Assembly: GCA_902573705.1 (NCBI GenBank)
Contig: CACGKR010000006.1
Location: forward strand, 1-37,319
DNA: 37,319 nt
Direction of reading: 5' to 3'
Source: an uncultured Pelagibacteraceae bacterium
GTDB taxonomy: Bacteria; Pseudomonadota; Alphaproteobacteria; Pelagibacterales; Pelagibacteraceae
Positions 1-8,140 of this stretch are shown here, piece after piece. The first letter of the stretch is position 1; each line of letters starts with the position of its first letter. The translations under genes were made by a program, and so were the position numbers. A model generated the notes under the pieces. That model did not search any database. It was given only the letters and a program-made list of their open reading frames with translations, and was not told the origin of the DNA.

Positions 1-439
1 CATAGCCCATTGTAGTAGTCTTCAAAATTCCTGGTAAAAAATCTTCTAATGTTTCAATATCAGATTTCTTTTCTATAGATACATATCTTGTTGTTCTTAT
101 ATTAAGCTTATTTATAAAATCTTTTTCAGCAATTCTATGTTGTATAAGTCTATTAACTGATGGTTTTGGTAAAACAGGTTTTAATTTATTCATTTCATTA
201 AGAGTTTCATAAGGAATATTTTCGAATTCATAACTAACAACATCAACTTTACTAATAAATTCTAATATTTTTTGCTTATCATCGTATCCTCCAAAAATAA
301 ATTCATCACAAAATTTTTGTGCTGGAGCATCTTTATCGTCTGAATAAACAACTGTTTTTATATCTAATTTTTTTGCTGCTGAGGACAGCATACTACCTAA
401 TTGACCTCCACCAATGATTCCAAGATTTTTAAATGTCAT
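1..439 (-). CDS. purK: N5-carboxyaminoimidazole ribonucleotide synthase PurK, N-terminal part (cut by window edge)
   Basis: The product converts aminoimidazole ribonucleotide, ATP and bicarbonate to N5-carboxy-AIR in purine synthesis. Only the first ~146 residues are present; the reading frame stays open to base 2 and runs off the left edge. The N-terminus MTFKNLGIIGGGQLG carries the glycine-rich nucleotide-fold motif at residues 10-15 typical of PurK and related ATP-grasp enzymes, followed by VVYSDDKDAPA and VVSYEFENIP, which match the family's pre-ATP-grasp domain. The ATG at 437-439 lies 4 bases after the purE stop, so the pair is almost certainly co-transcribed as purEK. The ATP-grasp catalytic region is outside the window. 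Identification is from motif recognition and the purE neighbour. Confidence 0.9.
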   Translation of the reverse strand, partial: MTFKNLGIIGGGQLGSMLSSAAKKLDIKTVVYSDDKDAPAQKFCDEFIFGGYDDKQKILEFISKVDVVSYEFENIPYETLNEMNKLKPVLPKPSVNRLIQHRIAEKDFINKLNIRTTRYVSIEKKSDIETLEDFLPGILKTTTMGY

Positions 440-443
440 CCTT

Positions 444-938
444 TTATAATTTTGGATTTTTCTTTACCGATTTAGTTTGAGATAGTCGCCAACTTTTTAA
501 TTTTTTCTTAATAACAGGATTGCTATTTGCGAGAATTGAGGCAGCTAATAAAGCAGCATTAATTGCCCCATCTTCACCTATTGCTAAAGTTCCCACAGGA
601 ATACCTTTGGGCATTTGCGCAATAGATAAGAGGCTATCTAGCCCTTTAAGTTTTTTACTCTCAATTGGAACACCTAAAACAGGAATTGTTGTTAAAGCTG
701 AAATCATGCCAGGAAGATGAGCGGACCCTCCTGCACCAGCAATTATTACACCAATACTATTTCTATCTACAGAATTAGCATATTTAAACATCCTATTTGG
801 AGTTCGGTGAGCCGATATTATTTTCGTTTCAAATTTAACGGCTAAGCTTTTAAGAATTTTAGTAGCTAATTTCATAGTTTTGTAGTCAGATTGACTACCC
901 ATTACAATAGAGACTTTGAGTTTTTTAATATTTTTCAT
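444..938 (-). CDS. purE: N5-carboxyaminoimidazole ribonucleotide mutase PurE
   Basis: The product rearranges N5-carboxy-AIR to 4-carboxy-AIR, the step after PurK in purine synthesis; it is a cytosolic octamer in known members. The 164-residue length fits the class I family. Visible signatures are GSQSD (14-18), SAHRTP (42-47), AGAGGSAHLPG (67-77) and QMPKGIPV (108-115), which together form the substrate-phosphate and carboxylate binding site. It is first in a purEK pair on the minus strand. A 102-base gap separates it from the divergent M19-like gene and should hold both promoters, though I could not pick convincing -35/-10 boxes there. Confidence 0.96.
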   Translation of the reverse strand: MKNIKKLKVSIVMGSQSDYKTMKLATKILKSLAVKFETKIISAHRTPNRMFKYANSVDRNSIGVIIAGAGGSAHLPGMISALTTIPVLGVPIESKKLKGLDSLLSIAQMPKGIPVGTLAIGEDGAINAALLAASILANSNPVIKKKLKSWRLSQTKSVKKNPKL

Positions 939-1040
939 GATATTGTAAGCATAATCTTTATTTCAAAATTAAATAATAATTTCAATAAAATAAATAGTAT
1001 TTAAAAAACATATTGATATGCTTTATGATTATTCATCAAA

Positions 1041-2006
1041 ATGAAATTTAAAATAGATAATCTACAATATTGCAACTGGTCTAGAAAAATTTTTGAAATT
1101 AATAGAGAGGCTGGGCTTGATGCAGTGCATGTGACCATCGTATATCATGAGGATTTTGATGAACATTTGAATGAAATCCAAAAGTGGAAAAAATTATTTG
1201 AGGAAAACTCAGACTTAATTTTTCTTGGAAACAATTTTAAGGATATTGAGAAAGCTAATAGAGAGAAGAAAACAGCAATTTTTTTTGGATTTCAAAATTG
1301 CTCACCAATCGAAGACGACATTAATTTAGTTGAAAAAGTTCACGAACTTGGATGTAGATTTATGCAACTAACTTATAATAACCAATCCTTGCTGGCTACA
1401 GGATGTTATGAAAAGATTGATAGTGGTGTAACAAATTTTGGCCGTGAAGTAATAAAAGAAATGAATAGAGTAGGTATTGTCGTAGACATGTCTCATTCAG
1501 CAGAGAAAAGTACTTTTGATGCAATAGAAATAAGCGAAAAACCAATTGCTATAACTCACGCTAACCCTTTATTTTGGCACGCGGCTAAAAGAAACAAATC
1601 TTCAGAATTATTAAAAATTTTAAGTGATAGTGGTGGTATTTTAGGTTTATCTCTTTATCCGCATCATCTCAAAAATAATACAAATTGTACTTTGGAAAGT
1701 TTTTGTGAAATGATAGCTAGAACAGCTGAAGTTATGTGTGTAAAAAATATTGGAATTGGTTCTGATCTTTGTTTAAATCAACCAGATGAAGTTGTTGAAT
1801 GGATGAGAAATGGAACTTGGTCTAAAAGTAAGAATTATGGAGAAGGATCAAAAAATAAACCAGGCTTTCCAATTCAACCAAAATGGTTTGAAGATGCAAG
1901 AGGTTTTGTTAACTTAGAAGCAGGTTTAAAAAAAGTTGGTTTTTCAGAAACTGAGACCAATGGAATACTTGGTAACAATTGGTATAATTTTTATAAGACT
2001 ATTTAG
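1041..2006 (+). CDS. Aberrant M19 (renal/membrane dipeptidase-like) metallohydrolase homologue
   Basis: This 321-residue protein is recognisable as peptidase family M19 by VVDMSHSAEKS (148-156), PIAITHANP (168-176) and IGIGSDL (237-243). His152 and His173 match the two late zinc-binding histidines of the family, and Asp242 matches the conserved GxD aspartate. Two expected elements are missing. The N-terminal HxD metal-binding motif is absent, because the protein starts about where that motif would be. The central metal-bridging glutamate (usual context G-x-E-G-G) appears as GFQNC near residues 83-87. It may therefore bind fewer metals or act on something other than dipeptides. The next gene starts 2 bases after its stop, so it heads an operon with the 553-residue unknown and the DUF3726 protein. 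No signal peptide is seen. Confidence 0.75.
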   Translation: MKFKIDNLQYCNWSRKIFEINREAGLDAVHVTIVYHEDFDEHLNEIQKWKKLFEENSDLIFLGNNFKDIEKANREKKTAIFFGFQNCSPIEDDINLVEKVHELGCRFMQLTYNNQSLLATGCYEKIDSGVTNFGREVIKEMNRVGIVVDMSHSAEKSTFDAIEISEKPIAITHANPLFWHAAKRNKSSELLKILSDSGGILGLSLYPHHLKNNTNCTLESFCEMIARTAEVMCVKNIGIGSDLCLNQPDEVVEWMRNGTWSKSKNYGEGSKNKPGFPIQPKWFEDARGFVNLEAGLKKVGFSETETNGILGNNWYNFYKTI

Positions 2007-2008
2007 AT

Positions 2009-3670
2009 ATGAATGTAGAATTAAGAGATCCCAATATCATTATGAAGCTTTCAAGGCTAGGATCATTTCACCAATCTAGATTGTCTTTTTTAAGAAGTTT
2101 TTTAAATGAATTTAAAGATTGGGATTATAAAAAAGATCTATTTGATTTAGATAAAGATGGATTTGGTATAGCAGTATATTCTTTTAAAAAAAGAGACAGG
2201 GTTTACTCCTTAATTTGTTATGCAAACAAAATTAATGATTATGAAAGATCAGATAGAGTAATAGCAACTAAATGGGATGCAGCTTTTACATTGCATGATG
2301 GAGTACCTTTAAAAGAAGATATTGAAAGACTAAGAAATGAAGTTCCAAAGCAAGAAGTGGGTAGGCTTTCTTATAAAGAATTAACATTATCCAGAGCAAA
2401 TAAATCAGTAAGAGTATTTGATCATGTTGTTGAAAGTTTAAGTAATGGAACTCAACCCAATTTAGATTTACTTAAAAAAGTGGGGTATTTATACAGAACA
2501 ACAGCTGTATATGGATCAGGCAAGTTTGGTTTAGCAGATCGATTCAGAATTAAAAATAGAGAAGAAATTAACGGACCATTTAGATTAGAAATGATGTTAG
2601 TTTATCTAGTGAGACAATTTACATTTGATCAAGTTAATCATGTCGCAAAAAAAAGAAATCCTAAATTAGCTGTTAACCTAGATTCAAAAATTTGTAGAAA
2701 TTTAGGAATTGGAAATTCAACTGGATTAGGGATGGCCCCATTTATTGTTAATCATCCAACTTTACTTAATAATTGGATTCTTAGTAGAGAAGTTGCACTT
2801 AAAAAAATTAGAGAAATTAAAATTGTAAAAACTAAAGATATAAGTTTATTTAAAGAGTGTGTTAAAAATTCTATTAAAAATATTACAAGTTGGAATACGG
2901 AAAGTGAATACCAGCTTAAAAAGATTAAGCTTTTACTTCAAGATGTTAGAAAATTTACTCTTTTTTTGGAAAACGAATTTAATTTCAAAAAAGATTATCC
3001 TTTTAATGAAATTTACCTTTGGCTTGAAAAAGAAACTTGTGAGGAGTGTATTGAATATATTGTCTCAATTATGATGGAACCTTTTGGTGAAATAGTTCAG
3101 CCTTTAGTTGGTCAAATGAGCTCAGAGGAAGAAAAATATTTTAATATTCCTACTGAACGAAATGTAAAAGACCTAAAGAAAATTTTAGAAAATAAGTATT
3201 CAAATATTCTGAAAATTGATTTTAATAAAGAAAATAATAATCAAAAATTTTGGTTTATTTCAAAAAATAAAGAAGAGCCAAGATTAGCTAACCGGTTTAA
3301 AGAGAATGGTGGAGATTTAGAGCAACCCCTTGCAATAGCGAGAGACATAAAAAAATTATATGAAAGATTATTGTCTTTAAAAAAAAATTTGAAAATTAAT
3401 CAGTTTTTAATTGATAATTCTGATTTAAGACATGTTGTAAGAAGGGCTTTTATTATTGAAAACTTTCCATATTCAGAAATACAAGACAATACTATAGGAG
3501 AAAATATAGTACCGATTGATATGTTGCGATTAAAATTATCTTTTTTTGGAGCTTTAAAATTTGACCCAAGATCTGACAAGTGGCTGAGAATATGTATGTT
3601 TCAAGGCGCACCACTTCCAAACGAATTAAAAAATTACGATGAGCAATGGGTTTATAAAACTTTCTCTTAA
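2009..3670 (+). CDS. Conserved-looking protein of unknown function (553 aa)
   Basis: I do not recognise this family. The protein is soluble-looking with no signal peptide or membrane segments, and rich in charged residues, with helical stretches in its middle (about 270-400). Recognisable blocks that may be functional are FKKRDRVYSLICYANK (~54-69), YRTTAVYGSGKFGLADR (~162-178) and NLGIGNSTGLGMAPFIVNHP (~231-250); the glycine-rich blocks look like a ligand-binding loop, but I cannot name a fold. It begins 2 bases after the M19-like gene and ends 3 bases before the DUF3726 gene, so the three are one transcription unit and probably one pathway. Coding potential is high because the frame is long and uninterrupted. 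The function is unknown. Confidence 0.85.
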   Translation: MNVELRDPNIIMKLSRLGSFHQSRLSFLRSFLNEFKDWDYKKDLFDLDKDGFGIAVYSFKKRDRVYSLICYANKINDYERSDRVIATKWDAAFTLHDGVPLKEDIERLRNEVPKQEVGRLSYKELTLSRANKSVRVFDHVVESLSNGTQPNLDLLKKVGYLYRTTAVYGSGKFGLADRFRIKNREEINGPFRLEMMLVYLVRQFTFDQVNHVAKKRNPKLAVNLDSKICRNLGIGNSTGLGMAPFIVNHPTLLNNWILSREVALKKIREIKIVKTKDISLFKECVKNSIKNITSWNTESEYQLKKIKLLLQDVRKFTLFLENEFNFKKDYPFNEIYLWLEKETCEECIEYIVSIMMEPFGEIVQPLVGQMSSEEEKYFNIPTERNVKDLKKILENKYSNILKIDFNKENNNQKFWFISKNKEEPRLANRFKENGGDLEQPLAIARDIKKLYERLLSLKKNLKINQFLIDNSDLRHVVRRAFIIENFPYSEIQDNTIGENIVPIDMLRLKLSFFGALKFDPRSDKWLRICMFQGAPLPNELKNYDEQWVYKTFS

Positions 3671-3673
3671 ATT

Positions 3674-4285
3674 ATGAAATCTTTAAGTGAAATTGAGACA
3701 ACAGCTAAAAGGGCAAGCCGAGCAGCTGGTTATTCTTGGGGTATAGCTGAAGAAGTTGGTAAATCTATAAGGCTATCCGAATTATTTGGTTTTCCAGGAA
3801 TTAAACATCTTAATCAATATTATCAAAATAAGAAAAAAGAAAATTTTAATGATATAAAATTAATCAATAAAGTTAACAAATCAAATGGATTATCTTTTTG
3901 TCCGATCACCTTAGGAGTAAATTTTATTGATCAAGTTAAAGACATAGAATCTCTAACAAGGTGTTCTATTGAAAAATTAGCTTATCCATTGTTACTTTTG
4001 CCTTTTTTAAGTAGAGGTTCAGAAATTGTTGGAAAAAAATTATTATTTTCATTTGATGATAGTAAATTTTTGTTAAATTTTAACACAAGTGTTTCCTCAA
4101 ATTTTTGGAACGAAGAGATTCCAGTGTTAGCAAATCAAGTAGAAATAAGTTTTTTAAATAATGAAGATAATTTTTCTGATCAAGATTGGAAAAATCTTTA
4201 TAAACTTGCTGAGGATACTTTTGTAGAGGAGACAGATAGTTTAAAGGAGGGCGCGGCAGGTGCTGGTTTGACTGACAATGACTGA
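3674..4285 (+). CDS. DUF3726 family protein
   Basis: The 203-residue protein begins SLSEIETTAKRASRAAGYSW and ends with GAAGAGLTDND, both features I associate with the alphaproteobacterial DUF3726 family. No biochemical role is known to me. It has no signal peptide or membrane segment. It is the third member of the operon with the M19-like and 553-residue proteins. Its last 8 bases overlap the start of a small four-cysteine gene in another frame. The codons for the C-terminal GAAGAGLTDND block are GC-richer than the surroundings, which suggests strong amino-acid constraint on the tail. Confidence 0.75.
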   Translation: MKSLSEIETTAKRASRAAGYSWGIAEEVGKSIRLSELFGFPGIKHLNQYYQNKKKENFNDIKLINKVNKSNGLSFCPITLGVNFIDQVKDIESLTRCSIEKLAYPLLLLPFLSRGSEIVGKKLLFSFDDSKFLLNFNTSVSSNFWNEEIPVLANQVEISFLNNEDNFSDQDWKNLYKLAEDTFVEETDSLKEGAAGAGLTDND

Positions 4286-4436
4286 AGATAAAGAAATTGA
4301 AAAAAATTTAAAAGATTTAGACAATATATGTGATGAATGTAAAGAAGAGGATGAAAGTGTTTCTCAAAATTTAATTCTTATGGGATTTAAAATATGTAAA
4401 TCCTGCCGGATTTCTAAAACTATTTTTCCAATTTAA
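4278..4436 (+). CDS. Small protein with two CxxC motifs (52 aa), zinc-ribbon-like
   Basis: The ATG at 4278 overlaps the end of the DUF3726 gene by 8 bases and opens a 52-codon frame ending in TAA at 4434-4436, five bases before the next gene. The product has an acidic helical-looking N-terminus (residues 1-17), then C18-D-E-C21, an 18-residue spacer, and C40-K-S-C43. Paired CxxC motifs of this kind commonly bind one zinc ion. The tight overlap suggests translational coupling to the operon. No family is recognised; it could be an accessory or regulatory protein for the upstream enzymes. Confidence 0.6.
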   Translation: MTEDKEIEKNLKDLDNICDECKEEDESVSQNLILMGFKICKSCRISKTIFPI

Positions 4437-4440
4437 ATAA

Positions 4441-5304
4441 ATGAAAATATGTGTTCATATAACCTTTTTTGTTACGAATAGAAAAAAAATAGACTTAAAG
4501 AAACTTAATAAAGTTATAAAAAATTATTTAAGTCTCTCACAAAAAACATATATTTTTGTTCACACTAATATTGATATTAAAAAAAGAATAAGATTTGTAA
4601 ATTATGTCACTCATAATTTAATAAATGAAGATCCACATAAATTATCCTGGAAATGCAGATCCTTGATGGAAAAGCAAAAAAATCAATTTGATTATTTTAT
4701 TTATTCTGAGGACGATATTTTATTTAATAAAAAAAACTTTAAAGCTTGGTTAAATTATAAAGATTTATGTATTAATAATAAATTTAATTTAGGTTTTTTA
4801 AGAACTGAGATATCAAAAAAGAATAAAATCTTATGGAGTATCGACCAACCAAAGAATTTAGACCAATCAATAATTATTAATAAAAACATTTTTGTGGTTT
4901 TAAAAAATCCTTATTGTGCAATGTGGATTTACGATGCTAAGGAATTTAAAAATTTTATAAAGTCTGAATTTTGGAATTTAGATAATTGGTTAGGACATAA
5001 TCCATATACAGAATTAAAAACAAGAGAAATGTCAGCTATTGGTTGGCATGGCTTAAATATGAAAAGATATAGAGCAACAATTGTACCAATTAAAAATTAT
5101 AAAATTGATAAGGATTTTTGTATTCAACATTTAGATAATAAGTATATAAAATCTGGCCCTTTCTCTATTAAAATTCAAAAATTAATAAGCAAAGATTTGA
5201 AATATTATAAAGATAAGAGTTTTATTGAGTCAGTATATTCATATTTTAGATTTTTTTATATAAAATATTTCAGAATTAATTTAAAAAAATATAAAAAAAA
5301 TTGA
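4441..5304 (+). CDS. Possible GT-A-type glycosyltransferase (287 aa)
   Basis: The protein begins with a hydrophobic strand (MKICVHITFFVTN) and contains FDYFIYSEDDILF at residues 83-95. The hydrophobic strand followed by acidic EDD (90-92) is what a GT-A glycosyltransferase uses to bind a nucleotide-sugar and metal. Later aromatic-rich segments (CAMWIYDAKEF, and GWHGLNMKRYRA near 200-211) resemble acceptor-side motifs of small surface-glycan transferases. There are no membrane segments; the C-terminus is very basic and aromatic, which could mean membrane association. It starts 4 bases after the four-cysteine gene. Very low GC is typical of surface-polysaccharide genes. The glycosyltransferase assignment rests on pattern only and could be wrong. 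Confidence 0.5.
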   Translation: MKICVHITFFVTNRKKIDLKKLNKVIKNYLSLSQKTYIFVHTNIDIKKRIRFVNYVTHNLINEDPHKLSWKCRSLMEKQKNQFDYFIYSEDDILFNKKNFKAWLNYKDLCINNKFNLGFLRTEISKKNKILWSIDQPKNLDQSIIINKNIFVVLKNPYCAMWIYDAKEFKNFIKSEFWNLDNWLGHNPYTELKTREMSAIGWHGLNMKRYRATIVPIKNYKIDKDFCIQHLDNKYIKSGPFSIKIQKLISKDLKYYKDKSFIESVYSYFRFFYIKYFRINLKKYKKN

Positions 5305-5308
5305 AATT

Positions 5309-5851
5309 TTATATTTGGTTAATTGGTAATACATTCATTCTACTCATCACGAATGATATAGATAAAAAAGCTATAATGAGAAAAGAGAGAAATACTATCC
5401 CAAATGATTTAAAATTTGACTTTAAATTAAGAACATGTTTTGTTGATATTATTAAACCTGCAAATATCCAGAATTGAGTTAGAAAAATTATTGGAATCAT
5501 TAAATCAGGAGTTACAGCAAAAAATCTTAATAAACCTGGAGAATGTGCAAAACCTACTGCAGTTAAGACTTTTTTAAACGGGATTTTTGTCTGTTTATCT
5601 GGAAAAAGTTTTACACCAATCACATAAATAAATATTGCCCACACAAACCAAGTTAGTATTGCTGTCAGGCCTGACATTGCTACAGCAGTTTTAATTATTG
5701 TATTGGCTGCAACTGCACCAGCAATGCCATCTAATATCATTATTATTCCAGCATAATAAATCGAAGCTTCACCAAAATTTTTGCTTTCTGTATAAAGAGT
5801 TTTATCTAATTTAATAGATTTAAAAATTATATTAAGAAAATCACCAAACAT
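5309..5851 (-). CDS. Yip1-domain integral membrane protein
   Basis: The 180-residue protein has four to five hydrophobic segments (about residues 31-50, 54-78, 95-112, 115-137 and 148-170) and the layout of bacterial Yip1-family proteins: an N-terminal amphipathic segment with YTESKNF, then the membrane bundle. A central stretch PFKKVLTAVGFAHSPGLLRF (~91-110) is characteristic of these proteins. The role in bacteria is not established. The start codon directly follows the stop of a 34-residue membrane peptide gene (TAA then ATG), so the two are co-translated. It converges with the glycosyltransferase-like gene, with 4 bases between stops. Confidence 0.7.
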   Translation of the reverse strand: MFGDFLNIIFKSIKLDKTLYTESKNFGEASIYYAGIIMILDGIAGAVAANTIIKTAVAMSGLTAILTWFVWAIFIYVIGVKLFPDKQTKIPFKKVLTAVGFAHSPGLLRFFAVTPDLMIPIIFLTQFWIFAGLIISTKHVLNLKSNFKSFGIVFLSFLIIAFLSISFVMSRMNVLPINQI

Positions 5852-5956
5852 TTATTTTTTTTTATTTTTTTGCTCTTTGTAAGAAACAAATAATGGTACA
5901 AATACTAGTGCAATCGTAATAAGAAAGCAAATCGCAATTAAAAACCCTTTTGACAT
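5852..5956 (-). CDS. Tiny single-span membrane peptide (34 aa)
   Basis: The ATG at 5954-5956 opens a 34-codon frame ending at TAA 5852-5854, and the Yip1 gene starts at the very next base. The product is MSKG, then a ~20-residue hydrophobic span (FLIAICFLITIALVFVPLF), then a short lysine-rich tail, giving an expected topology with the N-terminus outside and the basic tail in the cytoplasm. There is no similarity I can name. The exact abutment with the Yip1 gene and the clean span-plus-basic-tail architecture argue that it is translated. It could be a subunit of the Yip1 protein. Confidence 0.5.
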   Translation of the reverse strand: MSKGFLIAICFLITIALVFVPLFVSYKEQKNKKK

Positions 5957-5968
5957 ATTTGAAATTTT

Positions 5969-5999
5969 AAGGAGAGGGTTTTTTTAATAACCTCTCCTT
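5969..5999 (-). terminator. Hairpin downstream of the GcvT-family gene, likely transcription terminator
   Basis: AAGGAGAGG (5969-5977) and CCTCTCCTT (5991-5999) form a perfect 9-bp stem around a 13-base loop, 7 bases beyond the stop of the minus-strand GcvT-family gene and before the 34-residue peptide gene. On the minus strand the stem is followed by AAAATTTC, a poor U-tract, so termination may be partial and allow read-through into the Yip1 unit. Confidence 0.6.
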
Positions 6000-6006
6000 G
6001 AAATAA

Positions 6007-7365
6007 TTAACCTTTTACAACTTCTCTAGTATTTGCATTAAAGGATTCTTTAAATGGAATATCCACAACTACTGCATTAACTGGTTCCCCTGGGGTATCA
6101 GAATATTTTTCCGGTAAGTGAACTTTAAATTTAGTTCCAACTTTACCTTTTGGAAAACCGTTTGCATTTAACGTACCGTCAAATGGAACATATCCCATAG
6201 CAATATTTTGACCTTTTTCAGGATGAAACCAAGGAGAAGTGATAAATCCAACAGGTTCCCCTTTACCTTCGGCAGAAACTAACCAAAAATCAGGCGCGTA
6301 TTCTTCAATAGGTTTACCACCAAGCTCAAGACCTACAAGCTGAAGTTTATAAGGTTTTTTACCTTCTTTAAGTTCTTTACCCATTTTTTCTAATACAGTT
6401 TTACCTACATAGTCTCCTTTTTTATTCCATTCACCTTTTCCGGAAAGTGAAACTTGATAACCAAGATTACATTGAAAAGGATTATGTTGAGCATCCATAT
6501 CTTGACCCCAAGAAAGAATTCCAGCTTGGATTCTTCTATGGTGTGCTGGAGCGATTACCATTAGATTGTGTTTTTTTCCAGCATTCAGAACTGCATTCCA
6601 CATATCCTCAGCATAAAGAGTAGAGTCTCTTAAATAAATTTCATATCCTGCTTCACCAGAAAAACCTGATTGAGAAATTACACAACTTCTACCTCCTACC
6701 TTAACTTCTGCTAGACCATAAAATGGCATATTATCAAAATCAACTTGATCTCCACAAAGATCTTTCATAAGTGCTTTCGATTTTGGACCTTGAATTTGAA
6801 CTGGACTAACATCTATTTCATCTACAGTACAATTAAATCTTCCATCTGCGTTGACTCCCTGAAGATACATACCAATATCTGAGTCAGATAAAGAGAACCA
6901 AAACTCATCTTTTGAAATTCGTAAGAGTATTGGATCATTTAAAACACCACCGTATGCATTGCACAAAATTACGTATCTTGCTCGCATAGGTGAAATTTTA
7001 GTAGCATCTCTTGTTATTACATAGTCAACAAATTTTTCTGCATCTGGACCTTTTACTTGAATTTGTCTTTCAACAGCTACATTCCACATTGTTACATGGT
7101 TTACGATTGCATCGTATTCGACCATTGCGCCACCATCTTCAGGCTTTACATAGCCTCTTGGATGATAAATTCGATTGTAAACTGTTGCTCTCCAACAACC
7201 TGCTTGCATTGATAAATGCCAATAAGGTGATTTTCTTACTCTTGTAGAGATTAACATCTCAACTTTTGTTGGACCACTTTGTCTCAAATTATATGGTACT
7301 TTTCGATCTGATTGATCAACTGAAGTAACATGTTTTAGTTTAGTATAGTCAAATTCTTTAGACAT
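6007..7365 (-). CDS. GcvT-family tetrahydrofolate-dependent methyltransferase/demethylase-like protein (DmdA/LigM-like)
   Basis: This 452-residue protein belongs to the aminomethyltransferase (GcvT) fold: VERQIQVKGPDAEKFVDYVITRD, then YGGVLNDPILLRI, VSPVQIQGPKS, SGFSGEAGYEIYLRD and a C-terminal barrel domain. It resembles DMSP demethylase-like and LigM-type proteins that move a methyl group from substrate to tetrahydrofolate. It is longer than classical DmdA (about 360-370 residues) through an N-terminal extension and inserts. Where glycine-cleavage T-protein has a D-D pair after GGxx, this has N-D-P. I chose the ATG at 7365 over 7371 because AAGGAG lies 7 bases before it and only 1 base before the other. 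The overlapping MetF-like gene supports methyl-THF production and oxidation. The substrate is unknown. Confidence 0.85.
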   Translation of the reverse strand: MSKEFDYTKLKHVTSVDQSDRKVPYNLRQSGPTKVEMLISTRVRKSPYWHLSMQAGCWRATVYNRIYHPRGYVKPEDGGAMVEYDAIVNHVTMWNVAVERQIQVKGPDAEKFVDYVITRDATKISPMRARYVILCNAYGGVLNDPILLRISKDEFWFSLSDSDIGMYLQGVNADGRFNCTVDEIDVSPVQIQGPKSKALMKDLCGDQVDFDNMPFYGLAEVKVGGRSCVISQSGFSGEAGYEIYLRDSTLYAEDMWNAVLNAGKKHNLMVIAPAHHRRIQAGILSWGQDMDAQHNPFQCNLGYQVSLSGKGEWNKKGDYVGKTVLEKMGKELKEGKKPYKLQLVGLELGGKPIEEYAPDFWLVSAEGKGEPVGFITSPWFHPEKGQNIAMGYVPFDGTLNANGFPKGKVGTKFKVHLPEKYSDTPGEPVNAVVVDIPFKESFNANTREVVKG

Positions 7366-8086
7366 AACCATTCTCCTTCAACCACTTGTTAGTTTCCTTC
7401 AAGCCGCCGAATGTATAAATGTGGAAGAAATCAGTATGCGATTTAACTTTCCCAATTAAATCATTAGGGTCTTTAGGTTTCAGTAAATCTAACGCCTTAC
7501 TAAAATTAGATTTAAGAAAGTTTATGGAATTTTTTGCTCCAACAATATTTGCAAATTTTATTAAGCTTGATATTTTTAGAGGTCCAGTAATTCCCACATG
7601 CACTGGTATGCTTTGTTTAGAGATGAAGTCCACAATAGGTTGAGGATCAAGTAACCATTGAGTTACAATATAATCAGCATAAGGCTTTTTATCTATCATA
7701 GCTTTTTCTAAATTTGAATCGGATATATCAGGACTCCCCTCTGGATGTCCAGCAATTCCTATCTTCATCTTTTCAAAATACCCTGTCTCTAAGAGCTGAA
7801 AAGAACTATCGAATTTTCCTAAAGGTTCTCTACCACCACCAATAATTAATACCTGTTTGACTCCTCCATCTTTACATCTTGAAACATAATCTTTTAATTC
7901 TTTTTCATCATGCATAGACCTAGCGGGAAAATGTGGTACTGGATTAAATCCTTTTTTAACAAGCTCAATAGCCTGTTTGGCGGTCTCTTTGTAGTCCCCA
8001 CCAGGCAACATGGTGATATAAACGTCACTCACTGCCGGAACAGTGTCGAGATCTGTTGTAGGGCTTATTTCTAGAGAAAAATTCAT
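7358..8086 (-). CDS. MetF-like methylenetetrahydrofolate reductase family protein
   Basis: The product should be a flavin-dependent TIM-barrel enzyme interconverting 5-methyl-THF and 5,10-methylene-THF. The 242-residue chain begins FSLEISPTT (cf. the FExxP start of MetF), and has FNPVPHFPARSM (~46-57), QVLIIGGGREPLGKF (~78-92) and IGIAGHPEGSP (~112-122), all corresponding to MetF substrate and FAD loops. It is shorter than typical MetF (~290-300). It overlaps the downstream GcvT-like gene by 8 bases, so the two are translationally coupled. In the known LigM/MetF arrangement, methyl-THF made by demethylation is oxidised by the MetF partner; I infer the same here, running opposite to the methionine-synthesis direction. 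Confidence 0.8.
   Translation of the reverse strand: MNFSLEISPTTDLDTVPAVSDVYITMLPGGDYKETAKQAIELVKKGFNPVPHFPARSMHDEKELKDYVSRCKDGGVKQVLIIGGGREPLGKFDSSFQLLETGYFEKMKIGIAGHPEGSPDISDSNLEKAMIDKKPYADYIVTQWLLDPQPIVDFISKQSIPVHVGITGPLKISSLIKFANIVGAKNSINFLKSNFSKALDLLKPKDPNDLIGKVKSHTDFFHIYTFGGLKETNKWLKENGYV
7373..7378 (-). promoter_or_regulatory. Ribosome binding site that fixes the start of the GcvT-family gene
   Basis: AAGGAG on the minus strand sits inside the 3' end of the MetF-like gene. Two in-frame ATGs follow, at 7371 (1-base spacing) and 7365 (7-base spacing). Only the latter has workable spacing, so the protein most likely starts MSKEF. Confidence 0.7.
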
Positions 8087-8140
8087 TTATTAGATAATTA
8101 TCTTTTTTGAAAAAGCTGTCAAAGAAATTCAGCATACACT

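Noticed and set aside
939..1040. Specific -35/-10 promoter between purE and the M19-like gene
   Set aside because: Many AT-rich hexamers fit equally well; no choice is justified.
7366..7371. Earlier ATG of the GcvT-family gene
   Set aside because: Only one base separates it from the AAGGAG ribosome site; the ATG at 7365 has normal spacing.
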